From Streptomyces sp. ICC1 (GTDB lineage Bacteria; Actinomycetota; Actinomycetes; Streptomycetales; Streptomycetaceae): DNA of 64,000 bases. Within the stretch, counting starts at the first letter, position 1, and the number at the start of each line of letters is the position of its first letter. Location of the stretch: assembly GCF_003287935.1 (NCBI RefSeq), contig NZ_CP030287.1, positions 8,556,011 through 8,620,010 of the forward strand, written 5' to 3'. Positions 18,258 to 27,126 of this stretch are shown here, one piece after another. Position numbers and translations under genes: made by a program. Under the pieces are notes generated by a model. It was not told the DNA's origin. It did no database searches and saw nothing but the letters and a program-made list of their open reading frames with translations.

Positions 18258-18355
18258 GTCTTGGTGTAGTAGAAGACCGTCGCGGTGCCGTCGGCTGCCG
18301 CCGCTCAGGCGGCGGCAGCCGACGGCACCGCGACGGTCTTCTACTACACCAAGAC
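18258..18355. repeat. Near-perfect inverted repeat at the collagen/amylase junction
   Basis: Two 47-bp arms are exactly complementary around a tcag loop. The right arm is the 5' part of the amylase reading frame, and the left arm is its reverse copy fused to the collagen-like gene. A natural terminator would not copy coding sequence exactly in this way. Confidence 0.85.
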
Positions 18356-21206
18356 CCGCAACTGGACCGCCTACAACCTGCATTGGGCGCCGGACGGCGG
18401 AAGCTGGACGGCCGTGCCCGGCACCGGCATGGAAGCCGCCTGCACCGACTGGGTGAAGCGGACCGTGAGCCTCGGCTCGGCCGCCGGCCTCCAGGCGACC
18501 TTCAACAACGGCCAGGGCACGTGGGACAACAACGGGGGCAAGAACTACGCCCTGGGCACCGGCCTGATCACCGTCAAGGACGGCGTCGTGGCCCACAGCG
18601 ACCCCTGCACCACGGACCCCGACCCCGACCCGGGCACCGGCACCGGCACCGGCGCGAGCGCCACCGTCTACTACTCGACCACCACGGTCGGCTGGCCGAC
18701 CGTCAACCTGCACTGGGCGCCGACCGGCGGATCCTGGACCACCGCCCCCGGCGCCGGCATGGACCCGGCCTGCACGGGCTGGGTGAAGAAGACGGTCGCG
18801 CTCGGCTCGGCCGCCGGCCTCGCCGCGACCTTCAACAACGGCAACGGCACCTGGGACAACAACAACGGCAGGAACTACGCCCTCGGCACGGGCCTGTCCA
18901 CCGTGAAGGACACCAAGGTCACCGCGAACGCCGCCGATCCCTGCGCCTCGGTGGTCCCCGACACCACCGCGCCCACCGCGCCCACCAGGGTCCTGGCCTC
19001 CGCCGCCGACGTGTCCGTGGTCGTGACCTGGGAAGCCGCCACCGACGACCGGGGCGTGACCGGCTACCAGGTCACCCGTACCGGCGGCACCAAGGGCACC
19101 GCCGTCACCCACACCACCTCCACCGTCCTCACCGAATCCGGCCTGGAGGAGCGGACCGCCTACACGTACGCGGTCAGGGCCGTGGACGCCGCCGGGAACC
19201 TCTCGCCCGCCTCCGCCGGGGCGGCCGCCACCACGGGCACCCGGCCCCCGGCCCCGGCCGGGTCGGCGCCGCTGGGAGGCGACCCCCGCAAGGACCCGAT
19301 CTACTTCGTGCTCACCGCCCGCTTCAACGACGGCGACGCCGCCAACAACCGCGGCGGCAGCCAGCACGTGAAGTCCGGGAACGCGGCCAACGGCGACCCC
19401 ATGTTCCGGGGGGACTTCAAGGGGCTCGTCGAGAAGCTGGACTACGTCAAGGCCCTCGGCTTCTCCGCGATCTGGATCACCCCGGTCGTCCTCAACCGCT
19501 CCGACTACGACTACCACGGCTATCACGGCTACGACTTCTACAAGGTCGACCCCCGCCTGGAATCGGCCGGAGCCTCCTACCAGGACCTCATCAACGCCGC
19601 CCACGCCAAGGGCGTCAAGATCTACCAGGACGTGGTCTACAACCACAGCTCCCGCTGGGGTGCCAAGGGCCTGTTCACCCCGACCGTCTACGGCGTGCGC
19701 GACGCGCAGTGGTCCTGGTTCTACGACGAGAAGCAGACCGGCTTCGAGTACGACGGCCTCACCGTCGACCCCAAGAGCGGCAAGTCGTACTACAACGGCG
19801 ACCTGTGGTCGACCGCCGAGCCCGTCGGCAACACCTGTGTCAACTGGGGCGCGGCCACCCAGTACAAGAGCGCCGCGGGCTACACCATCTACAACTGCCA
19901 GTGGCCGAACCCCACTTCGGGCATGTTCCCCAAGGCCCTCTTCCACCCGTGCTGGATCGGCAACTGGGAGGGTGAGGACGCCCGTTCCTGCTGGATCCAC
20001 GAGGACCTCGCGGACTTCAACACCGAGAACCCGGCGGTGCAGAACTACCTGATCGGGGCCTACGACAAGTACATCGACATGGGCGTGGACGGCTTCCGCG
20101 TCGACACGGCCGTGCACATCCCCCGCGTCACCTGGAACCGGCGCTTCCTGCCCGCCATCCAGAGCCGGGTGGCCCAGCAGTTCGGCGCCCAGAAGGCGAA
20201 GGACTTCTTCGTCTTCGGCGAGGTCGGCTCCTTCGTGAACGACAAGTGGAACCGCGGCTCGGCCAACCAGTCGGCCCAGTACTACACCTGGAAGGAGTCC
20301 GCGGCGTACAGCGCGGACGACGCCACCGCCGCCGTCCAGCAGTACAGCACCGACAACGACCCGGCCAAACAGCCCACCAGCAACAATGCCTTCCTCAGCG
20401 GGAACCTCTACCACGCACCCGACCACGCCATGTCCTCCGGCATGAACGTCATCGACATGCGCATGCACATGAACTTCGGGGACGCGAACAACGCCTTCCA
20501 GAACGGCAAGGACTCCGACGACAGCTACAACGACGCGACCTACAACGTGGTCTACGTCGACAGCCACGACTTCGGCCCCGGCAAATCGTCCACCCGCTAC
20601 GCCGGCGGCACCGACGCCTGGGCCGAGAACATGGCCCTGATGTGGACCTTCCGCGGCATCCCGACCCTGTACTACGGCTCCGAGACCGAGTTCCAGTCCG
20701 GCCGGCAGATCGACTGCGGCCCGACGTGCCCGCTCGCCACCACCGGCCGGGCCTACTACGGGGACAAGATCGCGGGCTCGGTCACGGCCTCCGGATTCTC
20801 CAAGGTCGCCTCCGCCACCGGAGCCGTCGCGGCCACCCTGGAATCGCCGCTCGTCAAACACCTCCAGCGGCTGAACGAGATCCGCCGCGCCGTCCCGGCG
20901 CTCCAGAGCGGCCAGTACTCCACCGAGGGAGTCTCGGGGGGCATGGCCTTCAAGCGCCGCTACACGGACGCGTCCACCGGTACGGACAGCTTCGCCGTCG
21001 TCACCGTCACCGGCGGCGCCTCGTACACCGGCATCCCCAACGGCACGTACAAGGACACGGTCACCGGCGACGTGCGGACCGTCACCGACGGCAGCCTGTC
21101 CGTCGCCGCTCCCGGCAAGGGCAACCTGCGCGTCTACGTGCTGGACCTCCCGGGTGCGGGCGCCGCACCCGGCAAGGTGGGCGCCGCCGGCCCCTACCTG
21201 AAGTAG
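18309..21206 (+). CDS. GH13 alpha-amylase with two CBM25 modules and FN3 domain, 5' end missing
   Basis: This secreted-type starch hydrolase has about 965 residues. Residues 5-95 and 120-210 are two CBM25 starch-binding modules ([17 protein letters not shown] and ATVYYSTTTVGWPTVNLHW). Residues about 225-310 are an FN3 domain. The GH13 barrel then starts at DPIYFVLTARFNDGD. Catalytic regions are DVVYNHSS, GFRVDTAVHIP (nucleophile Asp), FVFGEVGSF (acid/base Glu) and VYVDSHDFG (transition-state Asp). The frame is open through the inverted junction, so the signal peptide and true start are missing. It probably degrades starch or maltodextrin outside the cell. Confidence 0.9.
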   Translation, partial: AAAADGTATVFYYTKTRNWTAYNLHWAPDGGSWTAVPGTGMEAACTDWVKRTVSLGSAAGLQATFNNGQGTWDNNGGKNYALGTGLITVKDGVVAHSDPCTTDPDPDPGTGTGTGASATVYYSTTTVGWPTVNLHWAPTGGSWTTAPGAGMDPACTGWVKKTVALGSAAGLAATFNNGNGTWDNNNGRNYALGTGLSTVKDTKVTANAADPCASVVPDTTAPTAPTRVLASAADVSVVVTWEAATDDRGVTGYQVTRTGGTKGTAVTHTTSTVLTESGLEERTAYTYAVRAVDAAGNLSPASAGAAATTGTRPPAPAGSAPLGGDPRKDPIYFVLTARFNDGDAANNRGGSQHVKSGNAANGDPMFRGDFKGLVEKLDYVKALGFSAIWITPVVLNRSDYDYHGYHGYDFYKVDPRLESAGASYQDLINAAHAKGVKIYQDVVYNHSSRWGAKGLFTPTVYGVRDAQWSWFYDEKQTGFEYDGLTVDPKSGKSYYNGDLWSTAEPVGNTCVNWGAATQYKSAAGYTIYNCQWPNPTSGMFPKALFHPCWIGNWEGEDARSCWIHEDLADFNTENPAVQNYLIGAYDKYIDMGVDGFRVDTAVHIPRVTWNRRFLPAIQSRVAQQFGAQKAKDFFVFGEVGSFVNDKWNRGSANQSAQYYTWKESAAYSADDATAAVQQYSTDNDPAKQPTSNNAFLSGNLYHAPDHAMSSGMNVIDMRMHMNFGDANNAFQNGKDSDDSYNDATYNVVYVDSHDFGPGKSSTRYAGGTDAWAENMALMWTFRGIPTLYYGSETEFQSGRQIDCGPTCPLATTGRAYYGDKIAGSVTASGFSKVASATGAVAATLESPLVKHLQRLNEIRRAVPALQSGQYSTEGVSGGMAFKRRYTDASTGTDSFAVVTVTGGASYTGIPNGTYKDTVTGDVRTVTDGSLSVAAPGKGNLRVYVLDLPGAGAAPGKVGAAGPYLK

Positions 21207-21213
21207 CCGCCGG

Positions 21214-22026
21214 TCATCGCGGCAGCCACTGCTCCAGGACTGCCGCGATGCCGTCCTCGTCGTTGCTCGAGGTGACCTCGTCCGCGACCGCCTTGAGCTC
21301 GGCGTGGGCGTTGTCCATCGCCACCGCGTGGCCCGCCCAGCCGAACATCGGGATGTCGTTGGGCATGTCGCCGAAGGCTATGGTCCGCTCCGCCGTGGCT
21401 CCGAGGGCCTGCGCCGCCCTCGCCAGACCGGTGGCCTTGGACAGTCCGCGCGGCAGGATCTCGATGCACTCCCTGCCCGCCAGTACGACCGTGACCAGGT
21501 CCCCGGCCGCCTCCTGGACGGCGGCCGTCAGCTCGTCGTCCCCGAGGGTCGGGTGCTGTACGAAGACCCGGCTGATCGGGTCCGCCCAGAGCTCGTCGGG
21601 GTCCCCGACCCGCTTCGACATCGGCTCGGTGGCCTCGTACATGCGGTAGCCGGGCCCCACGAGCACCTGCGCGTCCAGCCGGTCCGGGGTCACCGCCAGC
21701 GCCAGGGGCCCGACGAGGGCCTCGGCGCGGGCCAGCGCGAGGGCGGCCGTGTCCCGGTCCAGGGAGACCGAGGTGAGCAGCGTGTGCTCGCCGACGTCGT
21801 AGAGCTGGCCGCCGTTTCCGCACACCGCGAGCCCGGTGTAGCCGATCTCGTCCAGCACGGGCCGCGCCCACTGGGCGGCCCGGCCGGTGACGACGACGTG
21901 TCGGGCGCCCGCCGCGACCGCCGAGCCGATGGCGGCCATGGTGCGGTCCGAGACCGAGTGGTCGGAGCGGGCGAGGGTGCCGTCGAGGTCGGTGGCGATG
22001 AGGTCGTAGGGCAGGCAGGCGGTCAC
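21214..22026 (-). CDS. Cof-type HAD-superfamily phosphatase
   Basis: This 270-residue protein has HAD motif I, LIATDLDGTLARSD, motif II in VVVTGRA, a central C2B-type cap, and motif IV, FGDMPNDIPMFGWAGHAVAMDNAH. Members dephosphorylate sugar phosphates, flavin nucleotides or similar metabolites; the substrate is unknown. The GTG start at 22026 gives the normal length. It is convergent with the amylase gene, with only eight bases between the stops. Confidence 0.88.
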   Translation of the reverse strand: MTACLPYDLIATDLDGTLARSDHSVSDRTMAAIGSAVAAGARHVVVTGRAAQWARPVLDEIGYTGLAVCGNGGQLYDVGEHTLLTSVSLDRDTAALALARAEALVGPLALAVTPDRLDAQVLVGPGYRMYEATEPMSKRVGDPDELWADPISRVFVQHPTLGDDELTAAVQEAAGDLVTVVLAGRECIEILPRGLSKATGLARAAQALGATAERTIAFGDMPNDIPMFGWAGHAVAMDNAHAELKAVADEVTSSNDEDGIAAVLEQWLPR

Positions 22027-22144
22027 GGAACTCCGATCGGGGGCCTTCGAGGTACCTCCAACCTCGCAGACGCCGGGGCCGCGGCCACGGGCCCAAAGTC
22101 CCGGGAGGGGGGATCTTTGGACCTTCACCCCGAATCCCGAACCC

Positions 22145-22232
22145 TCGGCCCGCTGCCCTGACCGCCGGAACACGGCCGCCCCCTTCCCGGGGCGGGGGCG
22201 GCCGTGTTCCGGCGGTCAGGGCAGCGGGCCGA
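22145..22232. repeat. Inverted repeat spanning the 3' end of the GGDEF/EAL gene
   Basis: Arms of about 40 bp are complementary without mismatch around a short C/G-rich loop. The inner part resembles a natural Streptomyces terminator (gaacacggccgcccc stem). The outer part copies the last codons and stop of the minus-strand GGDEF gene. A true terminator extended by a fold-back join is the simplest reading. Confidence 0.75.
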
Positions 22233-24048
22233 CGGGCCGGGCGGCGATCATCTCGGCGATCAGCTCCGGGGCCACCGCCCGGGAGTACAGCCAGCCCTGG
22301 CCGGTGTCGCAACCGACGCGGCGCAGCCGGGCCGCCTGGCCGGCCGTCTCCACGCACTCGGCCGTCACCGTCAGGCCCAGCCGGTGCGCGAGCTGCACCA
22401 GGGCCTCGACGATGGTCTCGTCGGCCGGGTTCGGATGGGAGCCCTCCTCGTAGCGGAAGCCCCGGACGAAGGAGCCGTCCAGTTTGAGGACCGAGACCGG
22501 CAGGCGGCTCAGGTAGGCGAGGTTCGAGTACCCGGTGCCGAAGTCGTCGATGGCGATCCGCACGCCCATGTCGCTCAGCGCCTGCAAGGCCTGCAGCGGC
22601 CGCCCGGCCGAGCCCATCACGGCCGACTCCGTCAGCTCCAGCTGGAGCAGCTGCGGGGCGAGCCCGGTCTCGGCGAGGATCTCGGCCACGTCGCCCACCA
22701 GGTCGGAGTCCCAGACCTGGCGCACCGCGACGTTGACGGACACGAAGACGGGGGAGTCGCTGGGCTGCTCGATCTGCCAGCGCCGTGCCTGCCGGCACGC
22801 CGTGCGCAGCACCCACCGCCCCAACTGCACGATGGAGCCGTCCTCTTCGGCGATCCCGATGAACCGATTCGGCGTCAGGACGCCGAACTGCGGGTGCTTC
22901 CAGCGCACCAGGGCTTCCACCCCGCGCACCACCCCGCTCTCCAGGTCCACCAGCGGCTGGTACTCGAGCGTGAACTCGCCCCGCTCCACGGCCGGCCGCA
23001 GGGTCGAGGACAGGGCCTGGCGGGTCATGCGGTGCGCGTTGCGCTCGGGGTCGAAGAGGGTCCAGCGGGCCTTGCCGTCCGCCTTGGCCCAGTACAGCGT
23101 GGTGTCGGCGGCCTGCATCAGCGCGGTCGCCGAGGTCCCGTCGGCCACCCGCTCCACCACCCCGATCGACGCGGAGACCGACAGCCGCTGCCCGGCCAGG
23201 TCGAACGGCTCCTGTACGGCGGCCAGGACGCTCCGCGCCAGGTCCGAGAGCTCCTCGGTGCCGGTGGAGTCCTCGACCAGCAGGGCGAACTCGTCCCCGC
23301 CGAGCCGCGCCACGAGGTGCCCGCCGGCGCGCCCGTAGCCGGACTGGTCGGCGCACCGCGTCAGCCGGGCGGCGACGGCGGCGAGCAGCCGGTCGCCGAC
23401 CCGGTGGCCCATGGTGTCGTTGACGGCCTTGAACCCGTCGAGGTCGAGGTAGCACAGCCCGATCCGGCCGGTGCCGCCCTGCTCGTACGAGGAGACCTCC
23501 AGGGCGGCGGAGAGCCGCTCGAAGAACAGCGCCCGGTTGGGCAGCCGGGTCACCGGGTCGTGCATCTGGAGATGGCGCAGCCGGGCCTGCAGATCGCGCC
23601 GGTCGCTGATGTCGGCGACGGACAGCAGGACGTCGCCGGTCCCGGGGACGGGCCCGAGGGTGACCTCGGTCCACAGCGAGTGCCCGTCGGGGTGCTTGAG
23701 CCGGCGGGTGCAGCGCAGCCGGGCCTGCCGCCCGCGCAGCACCTCCTGGTAGGCCTGCCAGGTGCGGGCCTCGGAGGCCAGGTCCACCAGGTCGGCGGCG
23801 GACCGCCCGGCGAGGGCCCGCGGCTCGGCGCCGAGCATGCCGGCCAGGGCCTCGTTGGCCCAGACGACGTGGCCGGAGCGGTCGACGACGGCCATGGCGA
23901 GGTGGGCCGCGTCGAAGGCGGCCCGGTAGTCGGCTTGGTGGTCGGCCCGGTCCGGGGTGGCCGTCGCCGACGGTCCCGGATGACGCTGTGTCATGGCCGA
24001 TCGGATGTTGTCGGCCGCCGAACCGGTTCCCTCTGAGGTTCCGCTCAC
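22216..24048 (-). CDS. Cyclic-di-GMP signalling protein (PAS-GGDEF-EAL)
   Basis: This 610-residue protein has an N-terminal PAS domain (AAHLAMAVVDRSGHVVWANEAL) with a PAC-like segment. The GGDEF domain has an intact RLGGDEFALL active site at about residue 250. The EAL domain opens LEYQPLVDLESGVVRGVEALVRW and contains DDFGTGYSNLAYLSRLP. Both cyclase and phosphodiesterase motifs look intact. No membrane segment is visible, so it is probably a cytosolic sensor. The GTG start 24048 is followed by SGTSEGTG. Such proteins control development in Streptomyces. Confidence 0.92.
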   Translation of the reverse strand: MSGTSEGTGSAADNIRSAMTQRHPGPSATATPDRADHQADYRAAFDAAHLAMAVVDRSGHVVWANEALAGMLGAEPRALAGRSAADLVDLASEARTWQAYQEVLRGRQARLRCTRRLKHPDGHSLWTEVTLGPVPGTGDVLLSVADISDRRDLQARLRHLQMHDPVTRLPNRALFFERLSAALEVSSYEQGGTGRIGLCYLDLDGFKAVNDTMGHRVGDRLLAAVAARLTRCADQSGYGRAGGHLVARLGGDEFALLVEDSTGTEELSDLARSVLAAVQEPFDLAGQRLSVSASIGVVERVADGTSATALMQAADTTLYWAKADGKARWTLFDPERNAHRMTRQALSSTLRPAVERGEFTLEYQPLVDLESGVVRGVEALVRWKHPQFGVLTPNRFIGIAEEDGSIVQLGRWVLRTACRQARRWQIEQPSDSPVFVSVNVAVRQVWDSDLVGDVAEILAETGLAPQLLQLELTESAVMGSAGRPLQALQALSDMGVRIAIDDFGTGYSNLAYLSRLPVSVLKLDGSFVRGFRYEEGSHPNPADETIVEALVQLAHRLGLTVTAECVETAGQAARLRRVGCDTGQGWLYSRAVAPELIAEMIAARPVGPLP

Positions 24049-24392
24049 CGTTGGCTCCCGCAGTGCGTGTGGGTGTCCGTGCAGGAAAGTGTGCCGATCA
24101 TAGAGGCTCCCGGACGGCCCTATCCAGCGGCGTCGCCGTTCGTGGCGCGGGAGTTACGCGTGATGACGGAGCGTCGGCCCGAGGGTGCGTGATCGTTTCC
24201 GCACGTCTCTGAGCATGCGGAGGCCGCTGCTGATCCGACCTGATCGGTCGTGACGTTCTGTAGGCGGCCGCGTGAACCCCCGCGTCACCGGCTTGCCCTA
24301 GTCCTCACTCGTGTGGGGCAGCGGAACAGGCATTAATCAGACAATCGCCCCAAGGTGGATGAAGAGGGATCAATCCACCACCGGAGGTCGAT
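24049..24392. other. Divergent intergenic region, 344 bp
   Basis: It lies between the starts of the GGDEF/EAL gene and the M6 protease gene. It must carry both promoters, but no clear -10/-35 pair or operator stands out. Confidence 0.4.
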
Positions 24393-25628
24393 GTGCCGCG
24401 ACAGCAGACACCCGGGGGAGTGGACCGCTCCCACATGCGGACCGCGGCGGCGGCGCTCACCTCCCTCTCGGCGCTCGCCGCCATGTCGCTCGTCGCGGGC
24501 CCGGCGGTCGCCGCACCCGGAGCCGGACCCTGTGCGCTGACCCGCACCGCGGCCCACCACTCCCTGGGCCTGGACAGCTGGAACGGTGCCTACCCCAAGC
24601 CCGAGCGCACCCTGAACGCGGTCATGGTCTTCCTCTCCTTCCCGGACCACCGCACCACCCTCACCACCGAGCAGCTCACGGGCGACTACTTCCCGGCGAC
24701 CAGCGAGTTCTTCGAGCAGGCCTCGTACGGCCGGTTCCGGCTGGCGCCGCACCCGCAGAAGCGCTGGACCAAGATGCCGAAGCCGTCCACCGCCTACGGG
24801 ATACAGCGCGACTGGGCTCCCGCGGACCGGGCCGCCTACCTGCGCGACGCCGTCGCCGCGGCCGACCCCGAAGTGGACTTCGCCCGGTACGACGTCGTGT
24901 ACTTCGTCGCCGACCCGGAGGCCCCCGGGGTCGACTCGGACGCCACCAAGGTCGTCAACTTCGACCGCCCGATCAGCGCGGACGGCACGGAACTGCGCCG
25001 CATCGTGACCGTCTTCGAGAAGCACCCGCCGGACCGCAACGTGCTGGCGCACGAGACCGGGCACGTCTTCGACCTGCCCGACCTCTACCACCGGCCGACG
25101 GACGGCAAGGGCGACTGGGACACCTACGTGGGCGACTGGGACGTCATGGGCAGCCAGTTCGGCATGGCCCCGGACCTCTTCGCCTGGCAGAAGTGGAAGC
25201 TGGGCTGGCTGGACGCCTCCCAGGTCGACTGCGTGCCCTCGGGCTCCTCCCTGCACACCCTCCAGCCGCTGTCCGAGGCCCCGCCCCGGGGCGGTACGGG
25301 CGGCACCCGGCTCGCGGTGGTCCGTACGGGCGCCGGAAGCGTCATCGCGATCGAGGCGCGGGGCTCCGCCGGCAACGACGGGGAGACGTGCACCGAGGGC
25401 GTGCTCGTCTACCGCGTCCGCAACGAGGCGGCGTCCGGCGGCGGGCCGATCGAGGTCGTGGACGCGCACCCGGACACCGAGGCGTGCTGGGACCGCTCGG
25501 TGTACCCGCCGCTGGCGGACGCGCCCCTGGAGGTGGGGGAGACGTTCACGGTGCCGGGGGAGCGGATCACGATCGAGGTGGCGGACCGCACGCAGTCGGG
25601 CGCCTACACGGTGAAGATCACCACGTAG
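24393..25628 (+). CDS. Secreted M6-family metalloprotease domain protein
   Basis: This 411-residue protein has a signal peptide (MRTAAAALTSLSALAAMSLVAG, cleavage near AVAAPG). A zinc protease domain has HETGHVFDLPDLYH, which supplies the HExxH ligands, followed by GDWDVMGSQFG with the Met-turn. The C-terminus is a small beta domain. I chose GTG 24393 because ggagg lies six bases upstream; this adds 14 residues before MRTAAAAL. It probably degrades extracellular protein. A second M6 protein is at 49091-51370. Confidence 0.85.
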   Translation: MPRQQTPGGVDRSHMRTAAAALTSLSALAAMSLVAGPAVAAPGAGPCALTRTAAHHSLGLDSWNGAYPKPERTLNAVMVFLSFPDHRTTLTTEQLTGDYFPATSEFFEQASYGRFRLAPHPQKRWTKMPKPSTAYGIQRDWAPADRAAYLRDAVAAADPEVDFARYDVVYFVADPEAPGVDSDATKVVNFDRPISADGTELRRIVTVFEKHPPDRNVLAHETGHVFDLPDLYHRPTDGKGDWDTYVGDWDVMGSQFGMAPDLFAWQKWKLGWLDASQVDCVPSGSSLHTLQPLSEAPPRGGTGGTRLAVVRTGAGSVIAIEARGSAGNDGETCTEGVLVYRVRNEAASGGGPIEVVDAHPDTEACWDRSVYPPLADAPLEVGETFTVPGERITIEVADRTQSGAYTVKITT

Positions 25629-25692
25629 ACCGGGCGAGAACGAGGCGGCGTCCGGGGCCGCCGCGCGGCCCGGTCGCCCGCGGGCACAAGAA

Positions 25693-25720
25693 AAAGACCC
25701 CCACTTCCGTGGGGGTCTTT
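25693..25720. terminator. Rho-independent terminator
   Basis: A 12-bp perfect stem (aaagacccccac and its complement) has a ttcc loop and T/A tracts on both sides. It serves both the M6 gene and the tRNA on the other strand. Confidence 0.85.
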
Positions 25721-25729
25721 CTCCGTCTG

Positions 25730-25803
25730 TGCGCCGCCAGGGACTCGAACCCCGGACCCGCTGATTAAGAGTCAGCTGCTCTAACCAACTGAGCTAGCGG
25801 CGC
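25730..25803 (-). tRNA. tRNA-Lys (anticodon CTT)
   Basis: On the minus strand the 74 bases fold as a complete cloverleaf. The acceptor stem is gcgccgc/gcggcgc, the D-arm carries agctcagttggt, the anticodon loop is ctCTTaa and the T-loop is ggttcgagtcc. No CCA is encoded. No integrated element is visible at the gene. Confidence 0.95.
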
Positions 25804-25821
25804 TTGGTGACGAGGAAGACA

Positions 25822-26019
25822 TTAGCACCCCGACCGGCGATCGGAAAAATCGATATCCGCAGCTCGGGTGGCACGGACGAACGCCCACAGCAGGGCCTCC
25901 GGCCCGGGCAGCCAGGGCAGCCCGGTGTCGGGCGCCACGAGCCACCGGGACGGCCCGGGCGTGGCCGCCAGCGGGGGCACGGTGACGGCGTCGCCGCGGC
26001 CGTGGCAGAGCGGGGCCGT
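25822..26019 (-). pseudogene. 3' fragment, resembling bifunctional DNA primase/polymerase
   Basis: This is the last 65 codons of a minus-strand gene ending PLCHGRGDAVTVPPLAATPGPSRWLVAPD..PWLPGPEALLW. The tail is like that of the small Streptomyces proteins called bifunctional DNA primase/polymerase. It is cut exactly at the mosaic-end remnant at 26021. The assignment rests only on the C-terminal tail. Confidence 0.5.
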
Positions 26020-26020
26020 C

Positions 26021-26039
26021 CGACTTGTATAAGAGCCAG
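26021..26039. other. Tn5/Nextera mosaic-end remnant
   Basis: The bases cgacttgtataagagccag match the 19-bp mosaic end agatgtgtataagagacag at 14 positions, with the core tgtataagag intact. Reading frames on both sides are cut here. Confidence 0.75.
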
Positions 26040-26174
26040 GCCCCAACCCACCCAGCCGACGAGCAGGCGGCATCCCCGCCGGATACGGCAACCGAGAACC
26101 CTGGGCTCGATGGCGGCGGCACACCTCCTGAGGGCGAGCAGGGGCCGGACGATCCGCCCCGGCCGGCGAGCTGA
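26040..26174 (+). pseudogene. C-terminal tail of an unidentified CDS
   Basis: A frame of 44 codons opens directly at the mosaic-end remnant and ends TGA. It encodes a Pro/Glu/Asp-rich tail (THPADEQAASPPDT, then GDDPPRPAS-like sequence). Codon third positions are G/C-rich as in real genes here. Nothing identifies the parent gene. Confidence 0.35.
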
Positions 26175-26243
26175 ACGCCGCCGCAAGACGAGCGATGCGC
26201 CGTCCGCTCCCCATTTTCCCACCGTGGAGCCTATTGTTAAAGA

Positions 26244-26444
26244 ATGAGCAAAGCCGAGCATGAGACCGGACCACAAGGGGCGCTTGTGTGCCCGGTCTGC
26301 AAGCACACCGTGCCCACGGCCGTCCAGAGAAGGCACAAGACGCTCGGAGTCTTTGTGCCCGTATGGGGACCGGGCCCCTGCCACAACCCCGACTGCCCCG
26401 AATATCTGGAGAACCCGCAGCAGACCAGGCCTCAGGACCACTGA
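26244..26444 (+). CDS. Small Cys-rich protein, probable zinc ribbon
   Basis: This 66-residue protein has CPVCKH and CHNPDCPEY, spaced like the two knuckles of a zinc ribbon. There are no membrane segments. The upstream region is unusually A/T-rich for this DNA (attgttaaaga), suggesting a promoter or leaderless start. Function unknown. Confidence 0.55.
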   Translation: MSKAEHETGPQGALVCPVCKHTVPTAVQRRHKTLGVFVPVWGPGPCHNPDCPEYLENPQQTRPQDH

Positions 26445-26559
26445 CACAGGGCGTCCCGACAGCCCGGTTCCGCGGCGCGCCCGAGCGATCCCAGAGCGGC
26501 GCTTCCACGCGCTTGAAGCCGTCGCCGGCAAGGGCACCGCACTGCTCTGGGGCGGCGAC

Positions 26560-27107
26560 CGCCCTTCCGCGCCGGGCTCCTCGCCTCCCTGAGCCGCCAC
26601 GCCGAGCGCAGGCACCGGGCCCTTCTCCAGAGCCCGACCGAGGCCTTCCGGCGGCACCGCCGCGAACAGGCGCGCAGGGCACGGCTGCTGGGCATGCTGC
26701 CCATTCCGTACGAGGACGACTGGACGATCCCGCTGCGCCGCGCGCCCGGGGTGCGGGGGGGCATGCGTCCACGCGCACGGCCCGTCCGGCAGAGCCGGGT
26801 ATCGGCTCGCCGCGTGAACTGCTCGGAGTGATCGGCGCGCACGAATGGAACCGGCCGGACTCCCGGACACCTGGAGCCGGGCGGCGAAGGCCGGCCGATC
26901 CTCTCCGGCCTCGCGGAACGCCTCGGACTGCGCAGCCGTACAGAACTGCCGGACGCGATCGCCGCAGCGGACCCGCGCGTGGTGGCCCGCACGGTCACGA
27001 AGCCGCGCCACCCGCGTGCGGCAGACCGACGGACCCCGTACAAGAGCCCGCGCGGGCGAGATCACGTCGCTGTAGCGCCTCGGGACTGTCTGAGTATCCA
27101 GCGGTGA
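26560..27107 (+). pseudogene. Decayed class I SAM methyltransferase gene
   Basis: Recognisable stretches lie in successive different plus-strand frames: SRHAERRHRALLQSP..RREQARRARLLG, then GSPRELLGVIGAHEWN, then LSGLAERLGLRSRTELPDAIAAADP, then ADRTDP..ARAGEITSL before a stop where a Trp is expected. The same order occurs in actinobacterial methyltransferases, but the SAM-binding core is missing. At least three frame changes in 550 bases mean no functional product. Either the gene is a true pseudogene or the base quality is poor here. Confidence 0.5.
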
Positions 27108-27126
27108 GAGGTTCTGATCCGATTGA

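Noticed and set aside
17586..20861. Minus-strand open frame of about 1090 codons
   Set aside because: It runs antisense to the amylase and in the wrong frame of the collagen-like gene, with shadow composition (Val/Gly/Asp repeats).
26432..27043. Minus-strand frame of about 203 codons
   Set aside because: Arg/Ser-rich shadow over the decayed methyltransferase; no motif.
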